64,000 nt of DNA from assembly GCA_015075225.1 (NCBI GenBank), contig JABTUQ010000004.1:310001-374000 (forward strand), given 5' to 3'. The notes under the pieces were generated by a model. The model searched no databases. It saw only the letters and a program-made list of their open reading frames with translations, and had not been told where the DNA came from. Shown piece by piece: positions 24,933 to 36,420 of this stretch; position 1 is the stretch's first letter; each line of letters starts with the position of its first letter. Origin of the DNA: Burkholderiales bacterium (GTDB lineage: Bacteria; Pseudomonadota; Gammaproteobacteria; Burkholderiales; Nitrosomonadaceae). A program made the translations under genes and the position numbers.

Positions 24933-25636
24933 TGGTCGGCCTCCTCGTCAGCGTCGGTCTGAGTCAGTTGCGCTGGCGTCTCTCCGGCGGCCATACGCTG
25001 ATACAGGTGCGTCAGCGCTTGTATTTCCTCGGCTGAGAATAGGAGCTTCAGCGTCGGCGAAATCTCGAAGCGATCCTCGCTTGAGCGAATTTTCTGCAGG
25101 ATGCTGTGCTTCTTGATCTTCTCGATGGAGGCGTGAACCCGTTTCACGAACCCTGCACGGTCGGTGTTGGCGGCGCGCTCATAGAGGGAGAGAAACTCCG
25201 TGATCTCGTCTGTCGAAACCACGGCGCGGTCACCCTGCGAATCGGCTTGGGTCAATCGCTGCCGTAGGTGGAGCAGCAGAATGGAGTCAATGAACGTCAG
25301 CTGGGCGCGACGCAGCAGGAGGGGCACTTCGAGGTCACCGGTATCTGCCTGGCGCGTGAAAGCCACTTGTACATCCCGGTCGATAACCAGTTCGAGAAAC
25401 AGTTCGGCAAGACGCCGACGGATCACCGCTTCGTCTCGCACCAAGATCGGCCAGAGTTTTGGATGCCGACGTCCATCGAGCGACGGCCCTGCCAGCAGCT
25501 GCACCAAGGCGCGCCGGGTGTCCAGTGCCAACTCGCCGCTGTCGCCCAGGAACAGGGTGTTGGCAGGTGCCTGAGCAGCATCGGGTGCTTGTGCTTCGGC
25601 TGGCATTGCCGATTCGTCGTTCTCAGACCAGTTCAT
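24929..25636 (-). CDS. jetB: Wadjet accessory subunit JetB (MksE-like, DUF4194)
   Basis: A 235-residue KITE-type winged-helix subunit linking the kleisin JetA and the SMC JetC. After a disordered Ala-rich N-terminus (~30 residues), the DUF4194 core reads TRRALVQLLAGPSLDGRRHPKLW, then LFLELVIDRDVQVAFTRQ and FVKRVHASIEKIKKHSILQKI. It overlaps jetA by 14 bp and jetC by 4 bp. Order and size match type I Wadjet. Confidence 0.93.
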   Translation of the reverse strand: MNWSENDESAMPAEAQAPDAAQAPANTLFLGDSGELALDTRRALVQLLAGPSLDGRRHPKLWPILVRDEAVIRRRLAELFLELVIDRDVQVAFTRQADTGDLEVPLLLRRAQLTFIDSILLLHLRQRLTQADSQGDRAVVSTDEITEFLSLYERAANTDRAGFVKRVHASIEKIKKHSILQKIRSSEDRFEISPTLKLLFSAEEIQALTHLYQRMAAGETPAQLTQTDADEEADQ

Positions 25637-27107
25637 CGGCCCGCTCCTTCAAAAAGAAGATCTTTGGAATTCGGGCGCTACGACGCTCGTCGTCGCCTCC
25701 AACCCAGCCTACGGTTTCACTATGGTCGGCCTTGAACCCATGCCGACTGCCCAGCGCCAGCAGGCCGACGACGCTGCCCAGCCCCTGTGCAGCGGGGAAC
25801 TGCTCCAGCACGTCGGCAATGGATGCCTGGGAGCGTTGCTCCAGGACAGCCAGCACATTGGCCTTCAATGTTCGGAAGTCGATCTCGGACTGTGCGACCA
25901 GTTCGCTCACAGACTCAAGGTCGATTGGCGGCGCATCCCCTTCTGCCATCTGCCCAGGCAATGCTTGCAGGGATGGGTCGTGCAGAACCCATTGAGACAA
26001 GGATCGCAACCGACTGCTCGTGAGCTCCAATGTGTACTGGAGCGTTTCAGTGGCCCTGACTTCATCTTTCAGGCTCAGTGCTGCGCGCTGTGCGTCTTTC
26101 AGCAGGTGATTTAGTCGCCGTTGCTCGAGGTATTCACGACTCTGGACGAAGTGCTTCAGGCTGCGCGCGAAGGTCTGGAGCACCTCGTGAACCATGCCGC
26201 CCTGCTCAAGAAGGGTGCGCGTCAGCCGCAGAAGGAATCGTCGCTCCTTGGCTTCGAGCTGCCCCACGAACTCCCGCGACATGACGCTATCAAGCGCCTG
26301 ATCAAGCGTGGCCGCCTGCTCCGGGTCCGTAAGCAATCGCCAGAAAGCGGAGAAAGTCCTTCCTGCGTCGCTCTCTGAAATCAGATCGATTCCGGCGAAC
26401 AGCGAATCCAGCACATCCCCACGATTGCCATCGTTGTCCATGATGCGTTCACGGAGATCGCGATTCAATTGGTCGAACTGATCGCGGACACGACGGAAAT
26501 CACCGGCCAGATCGTCGGCCAGCGTGATGATCTCCCGCGTTCGCTCGAGCGCCGTTGTATGGGGTAGCACGCGCATCTGCCCCTTCTGGATGGCGTCAAT
26601 CTCCTTGTCGATGCGGGCTTGCTCGGCCATGAGCCGGTCGATGCGTCGGAACTTGTCGGTGTCGGTATCCTCGGCAAGTCGGGCCAAGGCCTCGATAACG
26701 AGGGTCAGGCGGCTTTCGGTCGCGGCTGAGTGCGGCTGTGCCAGTCCAGATACAAACCGAATGGCTTCGACGGCCGCCGTGGAGAGTTCATATTCCTCCT
26801 CTGAAGCCCCAGCCGGAAAGCGTCGTTCCAAGTAGCCATCGGCGAGCCAGCTGGCGACATACGCCTGTGCCGTTTGGGGAAAGTCTTCGCCTTGGGCGCG
26901 CAGCTCTTCGAGATCCCTTGCGATGCGTTCGTGAAAAATGGAGGCAGGCAGGCTTCGCTCGCTCTCATACAGATGAGATTGAAGCAGGCCAATGACGGTA
27001 GGCCCGGTAGTCGAGGCAAGCAGACGCCACAGCGGCTGCGCCCGCATGCGCCGGTAGGTCGCGATGGCTTTGTCTGCTTTCACTCCCATGCTCCAAAGTG
27101 CGGGCAT
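25623..27107 (-). CDS. jetA: Wadjet kleisin-like subunit JetA (MksF-like, DUF3375)
   Basis: A 494-residue kleisin subunit that bridges the SMC heads in Wadjet. It reads KADKAIATYRRMRAQPLWRLLASTTGP at the N-terminus, then ERRFPAGASEEEYELSTAAVEAIRFV and a helical middle, typical of DUF3375. The ATG at 27107 is the first; 27089 (MGVKADK) is an alternative. It is the first gene of jetABCD; the IS1182-like copy 2 begins only 69 bp upstream, so the native promoter may have been displaced. Confidence 0.93.
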   Translation of the reverse strand: MPALWSMGVKADKAIATYRRMRAQPLWRLLASTTGPTVIGLLQSHLYESERSLPASIFHERIARDLEELRAQGEDFPQTAQAYVASWLADGYLERRFPAGASEEEYELSTAAVEAIRFVSGLAQPHSAATESRLTLVIEALARLAEDTDTDKFRRIDRLMAEQARIDKEIDAIQKGQMRVLPHTTALERTREIITLADDLAGDFRRVRDQFDQLNRDLRERIMDNDGNRGDVLDSLFAGIDLISESDAGRTFSAFWRLLTDPEQAATLDQALDSVMSREFVGQLEAKERRFLLRLTRTLLEQGGMVHEVLQTFARSLKHFVQSREYLEQRRLNHLLKDAQRAALSLKDEVRATETLQYTLELTSSRLRSLSQWVLHDPSLQALPGQMAEGDAPPIDLESVSELVAQSEIDFRTLKANVLAVLEQRSQASIADVLEQFPAAQGLGSVVGLLALGSRHGFKADHSETVGWVGGDDERRSARIPKIFFLKERADELV

Positions 27108-27175
27108 CGCCCGTCATGTGGTAATCACAATGCAACGTATACAAGAATCAAAAACATTGCGTTGTTACATTCTAG

Positions 27176-28661
27176 CAGCCTGTCGGACTTTACAGATTAA
27201 GGGATAATATGTTTTTCTGTTTGCAGGATATTGATATGAGTCGCTTTCGTCCGGTAGATCGTGGTACGGGCTGTTACTGCCACTCTGTAGATGAATGGCT
27301 GCCGGAGAATCATCTGGCGCGTTTTATTGTTGAAGTGGTGGAAAATCTTCCACAACGCAGCTTGAACGAGACTATGCGGGCGTGGCAGTGCAGCCTATCA
27401 TCCCAATATGCTGCTGGCACTGCTGGTTTACGGCTATGCAACGGAGTGTTTTCCAGCCGTAGATTGAGCGAGCTACTTACGATTCGCTGGCTTTTCGTTT
27501 TTGCGGCCAACCAGCATCCTGACCAGACACGCTGGCAACCTTCCGTCGGCGTTTTTGAATGAATTTTCCGAACTGTTTGTGCAGGTATTGCAGGTTGCAT
27601 GCGAGATGCAGCTGGCTAAGCTGGGAACAATCAGTCTGGATGGCAGCAAAATACACGCCAATGCCTCGCGCCATAGCGCGCTGTCTTACGGGCACATTGA
27701 CAAGCTGGAACGCAACTGCGCCAGGAAGTGCAGCAATTGCTGATGCAGGCAGAACAGGCGGATCAAGTGCTGTGCCGGATAGCATGGAGCTGCTGGAAGA
27801 AATCGCGCGACAGGAAACGTCTTGCCGCCCTGGCACAAGCCCGGGCAAAGATTGAAGTGCGCGCAAAGAACGTTATGCACGGGAACTGGCTGACTATCAG
27901 GACAAACTGGTACGGCGGGAAGAAAACAGGATCAGTGGCAAAAACCGGGTGGCAAACCACCGCACCGCCTGTCAGGCCGACAAACAAAGACCAGATCAAC
28001 CTGACAGACGAGGAATCGCGCATCATGCCCACTCCGGTGGAGTTTGAACAGGCTTACAATGCCCAGGCGGCCGTTGATACAAACAGCATGCTAATCGTTG
28101 CACCAGCAGTCACACCAGCCTGCAACGATCAGAACAGGTCAAACCGATGCTCAATCAGCTGACACAATTACCCGCCGCACTGGGGAAGATCGAACTTTAC
28201 TGACCGATAACGGTTTTACAGCGCAGCCAATGCGGCTGCCTGTAGAACACGACATTGAACCACTGATGGCAGTCGGACGAATCCACACCACCCCGGCCCG
28301 TTTGAACGTTTTACCGAGCCACCTGCCTTGCCGGACAATGCCAGTCCGGCACAACGCTAGCACACAAACTGAAAAGCCAGGCAGGGCGCAAACTGTACGC
28401 ACTACGCAAACAAACCGTCGAACCCGTGTTTGCATCATCAAATCCGTGATGGATTCCGGCAATTCTCACTGCGTGGCCTGAATAAGGTCAACGGAGGTGG
28501 ACCCTGGTTTGCCTGGCGTGGAATTTGAAACGCATGGCCTCATTGCGTCTTCAAATGGAAATTGAGCAAAAACAAGGGAAAAACCGTAAAAATGACCTTT
28601 GACACTTTTTCAGCAAAATATCACTTTGTGTCGTTCAACAAAAATCAAGTCCGACAGGCTG
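27176..28661 (+). mobile_element. IS1182-like insertion sequence, decayed copy 2
   Basis: A 1486-bp element with 15-bp terminal inverted repeats CAGCCTGTCGGACTT / AAGTCCGACAGGCTG, flanked by CTAG on both sides (27172-27175 and 28662-28665), a 4-bp target duplication at a palindromic site. It sits between the jetA start (minus) and the WYL regulator (plus). It is related along its length to the copy at 14579-16044 but with different indels. Confidence 0.9.
27236..28602 (+). pseudogene. IS1182-family transposase, frameshifted (copy 2)
   Basis: The N-terminus is better kept than in copy 1: MSRFRPVDRG, then SVDEWLPENHLARFIVEVVENLPQRS. Frame is lost near 27370. Later pieces include FSELFVQVLQVACEMQL, LGTISLDGSKIHANAS, and NLTDEESRIMPTPVEFEQAYNAQAAVDTNSMLIVA (read in segments). 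Several indels are needed to rebuild one frame, so no active transposase is predicted. Confidence 0.8.
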
Positions 28662-28730
28662 CTAGAGCAGCTTATATACTTCCCGCAATAATCCGCACAA
28701 GTATTCGTTAACCCGATAGAGCACTCAGGA

Positions 28731-29645
28731 ATGCCCAAAGACCAACTTGCAGAACTGACCCAGCCTCAGCGCGACCGGCTCGCGTTCATTGAGCTGCGTG
28801 TGCGCTTCGTGGGGGAGATCCGTCGGCAGGACTTGGTCGCCCGGTTTGGCATCCAATCCGCAGCGGCAACCCGGGATTTGGCGCTCTATAAGGAGTTGTC
28901 TCCGGGCAACATTGACTACGACCCCAAAGGCAAGGCCTACGTACTGGGGCCGGACTTTCGCTCCATCTTCGACTTTCCTCCTGAGCGGGTGCTGTCATGG
29001 CTGACGCAGGGCTTTGGAGACGGCGAGCCGATGCGGCTCAAGGCGTGGGTGGCCAGCGAAAGCCCGTCAAGGCTTACGCACCCCGATCTGGATGTGCTGG
29101 CCAGCGTGACCCGTGCGATCCATCAGGGGTGTCCGCTCCGTGTTGAGTACTACTCGATATCTAGCGGCTGTACTGAGCGGCAAGTCGTCCCCTTTGCGTT
29201 GATCGACAACGGTCTGCGCTGGCATGTTCGCGCCTTCGACCGAAAGTCTCAGGAGTTCCGGGATTTCGTCATTACCCGGATCAAGAACCCTGTCGTGCTC
29301 AAGGGGCAGCCAGTTGCAGCCCACGAGCTGAGCGATCAAGACATTCAGTGGACGCGGATCGTCGAACTGGAGTTGGTGCCGCACCCGGATCAGCCCCGGC
29401 CGGAGATCACCGAAATGGATTACAGCATGCGCGAGGGCGTGCTGCGGATGAAGCTGCGTGCAGCCACGGCTGGATACATCCTGCGCAAATGGAGTGTCGA
29501 CTGTTCGCCCGATCATTGCCTGCGGGGGCCGGAGTACCGGTTATGGCTCAAAGACCACTTGGCAATTTATGGAGTCAAGAATGCGATTTTGGCTCCTGGC
29601 TATAAATCGCAAGAACAAAAAATAGTAGAAGCGGAGGCTGACTGA
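28731..29645 (+). CDS. WYL-domain transcriptional regulator (BrxR/CapW-like)
   Basis: A 304-residue regulator with an N-terminal winged helix (DRLAFIELRVRFVGEIRRQDLVARFGIQSAAATRDL, ~15-50), a middle WYL domain (RVEYYSIS...RQVVPFALIDNGLRWHVRAFD, ~135-180), and a C-terminal WCX-like extension. The pattern matches BrxR/CapW repressors, which control phage-defence operons. It is the first gene of the plus-strand block and is divergent from jetABCD, with the IS copy 2 between them. WYL domains sense nucleic-acid or nucleotide ligands, so it may derepress the block on infection; this is an inference. Confidence 0.9.
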   Translation: MPKDQLAELTQPQRDRLAFIELRVRFVGEIRRQDLVARFGIQSAAATRDLALYKELSPGNIDYDPKGKAYVLGPDFRSIFDFPPERVLSWLTQGFGDGEPMRLKAWVASESPSRLTHPDLDVLASVTRAIHQGCPLRVEYYSISSGCTERQVVPFALIDNGLRWHVRAFDRKSQEFRDFVITRIKNPVVLKGQPVAAHELSDQDIQWTRIVELELVPHPDQPRPEITEMDYSMREGVLRMKLRAATAGYILRKWSVDCSPDHCLRGPEYRLWLKDHLAIYGVKNAILAPGYKSQEQKIVEAEAD

Positions 29646-29685
29646 TGGGCGACGCAATCCGTTCGTTTCGGTCAAGGGAAAAACA

Positions 29686-31438
29686 ATGACAACCGTGAAC
29701 TTGGACTCTTCCGCGCTGACTTCTGCGCTTGAACAGTTACGCCTCAAGCTATTAGATCTCACCGGTCGAAATCGCCTGATTAACTTCAAGCACACTGCTG
29801 GCAAGTCACTTCAGTTCATTGAGGGTCATCCCGCAGCGATCTATCAGCGACTGGTCGAAGCAAACAACAAAGCCAGCATCAGCATTCTCGGACTGCCAGA
29901 ACCATCCAGAGGGGACTGGGTGGAGCGCAACGGTCGCTTACAAAGACCAGAGCCTAGGGAATGGGCCAAGTCCCAAGGCATCTCAACGAGCTACGACATC
30001 CCTGGTGTCGGTGAGAGCTCGGATGAATCGAATGTCCGATCACTTATGTACCCGGACGATCTCGCGAAGCACTGCCGCAAGATCGAGCGTGAGGCCACGC
30101 TCGCTATTGAGGAAACGGGCGCGAACATGCTGTTCTTGGTGCTTGGATTCTTAGAGTTCCCAGACCAGCGTGACAGCGATAAGACGTTCACTGCGCCCTT
30201 GATCAGTGTCCCAGTTTCGCTGCAGAAGAAGGAGATCGCGGGCATCCAGCAGTTCTCGCTCCAGTACACAGGCGACGACATTTCGGAAAACCTGTCTCTA
30301 CGGGAGAAGCTGCGCAACGACTTCGGCTTGGTTTTGCCCGAGCTTGCCGAGGAGCAGATTGACGTCAACGGGTACTTTGCTGAGGTTCAGGCGATCATCA
30401 AAAAGCAGCCTGGATTCGCCCTCAAGCACCGTGTCTCCCTGTGCTTGCTCAGCTTCAGCAACATGCTGCTGGTTCGCGACCTGGACCCCACCAAATGGCC
30501 TGAGAACGGCGACGAGAACTCACTGATCGACCACCCCATTGTCAGAGAGGTGTTCGAAGGACGAGCAGATGACGGCGGGACTGGGCTGAGCCTAGTCGAA
30601 GAACACCTGGTGGAAGAAGGCCCTGGTGCCAGCATCCCACTGGTCTACGACGCTGACAGCTCTCAGCACAGTGCCCTCATCGATGTCTTGTCACTCAAGA
30701 AGAACCTGGTGATCGAAGGCCCACCGGGAACAGGTAAGTCTCAGACCATCACGAACTTGATCGCTGCTTGCCTGGCTGACGGCAAGAAGGTGCTCTTCGT
30801 TGCCGAGAAGTTGGCGGCTCTTGAAGTCGTAAAAAACCGTTTGTCATTGGCTGGCCTCGATCCGTTTGTTCTTGAGCTGCACAGCAACAAGACCAACAAG
30901 AAGCGGGTCTTAGAGGAAATTTCTAAGCGAACCACCTTCAGGCCCAACCACCCCAATGACCTTCCCCGTCTGCAGCAGCAACTGGAAGCTCACCGCCAGG
31001 ATCTCAAAGCCTACACAGACCTTATCAACTCCATCGCGCATAACGCGTTTGGTTTGACGCTTCATCAGATCATGTGGAGAGCCGAGAAGCACCGCCAAGG
31101 TTTGAGCAACGAAGAGAGCATGCTCAGCCAGATCAGTATCGGCGATGCAACTCAAATCTCCGAATTCGAGTTCGGTCGGCGCATGGACTGCCTGGGATAC
31201 CTTGGGTCCCAATACAAGTCGGTCGGAGGCTTTGACGCAAGCTGCACCTTCTGGGGCTTCTACCCTGAGCGCCTGATCCCTGGCGATGAAGTCAAGCTGA
31301 CCCGGCTTTTTGAAACAGCTGATAAGTGGGGCTGGGGCTTGGTAGAGGCCTCGAAGAACTTCTCGAAAGTGCTCGGAGGCCGTGTCCACAACCTCTCTCT
31401 GGCGTTCAGCGGTGAGCAACTTGCCATACTGAAGTGTA
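29686..31438 (+). pseudogene. DUF4011 superfamily 1 helicase, N-terminal part (split by IS3 element)
   Basis: The first ~584 codons of a giant helicase. It begins with the DUF4011 motif LRLKLLDLTGRNRLINFKH (~10-30), followed by a beta-rich region, and has the helicase Walker A EGPPGTGKSQTITNLIAA at ~345-362. The sequence AFSGEQLAILK runs into the IS3-family element at ~31438, after which the frame continues into IS sequence and stops. The remainder resumes at 32682 in a compatible frame (AKNLLETANQQLPLHL). Without the IS the protein would be about 1,815 residues. Confidence 0.85.
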
Positions 31439-31442
31439 GTGG

Positions 31443-32671
<1,229 letters not shown>

Positions 32672-32681
32672 TTAGACCACA

Positions 32682-35600
32682 GCAAAGAACCTGCTTGAGA
32701 CTGCCAATCAGCAATTGCCGCTGCACCTCATCCCAGGATTCTTTGAGGACGACGAGACGGGAGCCAAAGCCGCTCAAGCACTCGACGCCTTCGCCAAACA
32801 AGTCGAACAGTTCCACATCCTTGAAGGGGCCGTCAACACAGCGCTGAAGCTCGAATCCAGCGTCACGAAGTCCGGGACAGACGGCCTAAAGGGCTTGCAA
32901 CGAATCGCGGGGAGCTTGGGCGCAGAGCTGGGCACGCTTAACGAGCTTCGCATCCTGCATCAACAACTAGTTGAGACGGCAGGCAAGCTTTCGACGGCAA
33001 ACACTAACTTGGTGATATTCCTGGGCGAGAAGAAGATCCCTTACAACGGATCGACGCAGAAGCTGGAGCAGTTGCTCAGTTTTACCAATCTCGTGCTGGA
33101 TGCCCCAGAGGAGCATTTCCACCTCCAGACCCCTGGACTGACTCGCGATGGCGCGGTCCAGGCTCTTGATCAGTTGCTTGCCCTCCAAGGAGAGTGGACC
33201 GGTCTTGAAAAAGAACTCGGGGACTCACTCTATGTGGATACCTTGCCGCATGAAGGAGATATCAAGCAAGCCATCCTGACCCTGCGAGAAGGCGATGCGT
33301 GGTACCGCATCTTCCAAGGTCGATGGCGCAAGGCGGTAGGACTGCACAAGGCACTCCAACGCACCAAGCGCAAAATGCCTGGCCAAAAGCGGCTGGAGCA
33401 GCTCGAACAAATCGTCAAACTGACCGGTCTCAAAGAACAGTGGAAGTCCTCTCCGACCTGGACGCAGTTCCTCGGTTTTCCCGCGCCAGCTAGCCCATCC
33501 CCATTGGAGGGATACCTTGCGCTCGCGAAGTGGAATCGGGGCATCAAAGTCGCCTCAGAAGATATCCAAGCCGTTCTGATCGACCCAGTCAGCTTCACCG
33601 CCGACCAAGCCCGAGCCCTGCGCCGCGAATTCTCGACTGTCAAGGTGGAGATTACGACCGCAATCGCAGCAGTTAAAGACATCAACGCAAAGCTTAAACG
33701 CCTGTCTGAATTCGGTGGCAGCAATCTTCTCGATAAGGTGTTGGAGAAGACCAGAGAATTCACAGAAGCCCTCAAAGACCAATTCGAATGGCTTGAGTTG
33801 GAGGTTCGCAGCCAGGCGACATTCAGCCAAGTGATTGCCGGATGCGATGCAGCCTTGGAACGTTCGTCGCTGAAGTCACAGATTCAGGCCAACGCCCGCA
33901 TAAAGTCGCTCCTCGGCGATCTCTATATGGGCGTGGATACGGACTGCTCGACCGCTATCGAGGCGCTGTCCTTCGGTCAAAGCATCGACGGTCTCAATTT
34001 GTCTCCACAAGTCAAATACAAGCTGCGCACCGGGCATCCGATTGAAGCCTGCAGGACCCTGGCTGCCGCACTGGAACCCGTCCACACGGGACTGCAGCAG
34101 GTTGAGAGCCTGAGCAATGCTCTGTCTCAATTCGGGAAGTTTGAACTGGAAGCCTGGACGGGCGCACCTGCAGACGAGGACTTGGAGCTGTTTGTCAGCG
34201 CCCTGCATGGCGCAGTTCAAAAGGCAGTCGAGGATCAGGACCTTCTGATTCCTTGGTCGCTGTATCTGACCCGCCGCAAGGAGGCCAACGAGCTGGCCTT
34301 GTCTGAGTTCGTCGAGCTTCTTGAGAGAAAGCGCATCAAACCTGATGAACTGTCAGACGCCTACGCCTATTGCACCTACAGCACGATCACTCGGGAAGCC
34401 TTCCGCAACATCCCCCAGCTTGGGCGCTTTACTGGCCTCAAGCACAACCAGATCCGCGACGAGTTCAAACGACTGGACAAGGAGATTATTGCTCTGCGTG
34501 GCAAGGCAATCGCCTACGAATGCACTCGCAAGGCCTCTCCGCCTCCCGGCAGGAACGGTGCTCGCGTCGATGATCGGACTGAGATGGTTCTCCTGAACTA
34601 CCTCATGCCTCAGCAACGCCCACGCATGCCTGTTCGGAAAATTCTCACCCGAGCCGGTGGGTCGATTCAGGCGCTCAAGCCCTGCTTCATGATGGGACCT
34701 CAAGCCGTGGCGCAGTATCTGGCTCCAGGGGTCATCAAGTTTGACCTCGTCATCATGGACGAAGCATCCCAGTTGAAACCCGAGGAGGCTATTGGCTCGG
34801 TCGCCCGTGGTGGTCAATTGGTGGTGGTTGGTGATCCGAAGCAGCTGCCCCCGACGTCGTTCTTCTCCCGGATGACCCAGGACGGTGACGGTGGTGACGA
34901 TCACTTCACCACCACGGATGCCGAGAGCATTCTTGATGTCTGCTCATCGCATTTCAGGCCGACTCGCTCCCTGCGCTGGCATTACCGCTCACAGCATCAT
35001 TCGTTGATCGCTTTTTCAAACCACAGCTTCTACCGTGGCAATTTGGTGATCTTCCCTTCACCGTATGGTCAGGGCGGCAAGCTCGGTGTGCGTGCCGTCT
35101 ACTTGGCCGACGCCATCTATGAAAACCAAACTAATCTGCGCGAAGCTAAGCGGGTCGTAGATGCAGTCGCTGAGCACATAGCAACACGCCCCAATGAGTC
35201 ACTTGGCGTAGTCACGTTGAACATTAAGCAGCGTGACTTGATCGCAGAACTGCTGGAAGAGCGACTGAGATCGGTTCGCGGGGCTGACTCCTACCGAGAC
35301 CATTGGGCGTCCGAGGGTCAGCCCTTGTTCATCAAGAACCTGGAAAACGTACAAGGTGATGAACGCGACGCCATCATCATCTCAACGACTTTTGGCAAGC
35401 CACCAGGGTCCAGCGCTGTTCGTCAGAACTTTGGCCCCATCAGTCGGCAAGGCGGCTGGCGACGACTGAACGTGCTGTTCACCCGCGCCAAGAAGTCAAT
35501 CGCCCTCTACACATCCCTTCGTCCCGAAGACATCGTGATGGATGGCACTACTCCGGACGGCACCAAGGCGCTACGCAATTACCTCGAGTACGCCCGCACA

Positions 35601-36383
35601 GGCTCATTGCCGACCATCGAGGAAACAGACCGCGAGCCAGACAGTGATTTCGAGATCTCCGTCATGGACATGCTCAAGATGCGTGGCTATGAAGTCACCC
35701 CTCAGCTCGGTGTGGCGGGATACCGCATTGACATCGCCGTCAGGCATCCAGACGCACCAGGATCGTATCTGGCAGCAATCGAATGCGACGGGGCAACCTA
35801 CCACTCTGCCTTGTCAGTTCGTGATCGTGACCGCATCCGTCAGGAGATCCTTGAGTCTCTTGGCTGGCGAGGTCGCATTTGGCGCATCTGGTCAACAGAC
35901 TGGTTCCGCACTCCACGACAAGAATCCGAGAAGCTCATCAACTTTCTTGAGTATTTGCGCGAGAGCTGGAAGCCCGAGCACACATCAGGAGACGCCTGGA
36001 TCGAAGAAGGACAAGGTGCTGGACAACTCACTGCCCGCGCGATTCAGCAAATTGAATCGGTTGAGAACACTGTTCAAGCTGAAAGGGAGCGAGAGGCGGT
36101 TAGCTCGGTACTGATCGACACAGAAGATGACCTCGAAATCGAGGTAGGTGACGTAGTTCGATACATCGATCTTGCTCGTCCCAACGACGTTATGACTGTC
36201 CAGATCACCAGAGGTAAAGACGACTTTGCCAACGGGATTGTGAATGAAAGTCGTCCTCTGGCGCAGGCAATACTCGGGGCTGTCGTAGGCGACGAGGTAG
36301 TGCTTCACCTTGCGGGAAGCGCATCCAAGACATTCCAGGTCGTAGAAATAGTTCGGCCCAAAACAATAACCAAGATGTGTTGA
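32682..36383 (+). pseudogene. DUF4011 helicase, C-terminal part with nuclease domain
   Basis: The remaining ~1,233 codons. A long helical region is followed by helicase core 2 with Walker B FDLVIMDEASQLKPEEA and VVVGDPKQLPPTSFF (~34740-34860), UvrD-like motifs (SLRWHYRSQHHSLIAFSN), and a motif near NVLFTRAKKSIALYTS. A PD-(D/E)xK nuclease domain of the MTES_1575/Vsr-like type follows: GYRIDIAVRHP...YLAAIECDGATYH (~35720-35810). The last ~80 residues (VGDVVRYIDL...GDEVVLHL) resemble a GreA/B C-terminal fold. The architecture matches defence helicase-nucleases of the Hhe type, as I recall them. The IS breaks it, so it is probably inactive. Confidence 0.85.
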
Positions 36384-36420
36384 GCGAGCACGGCGTACGC
36401 AAAAGGGAAAGAAAAACACA

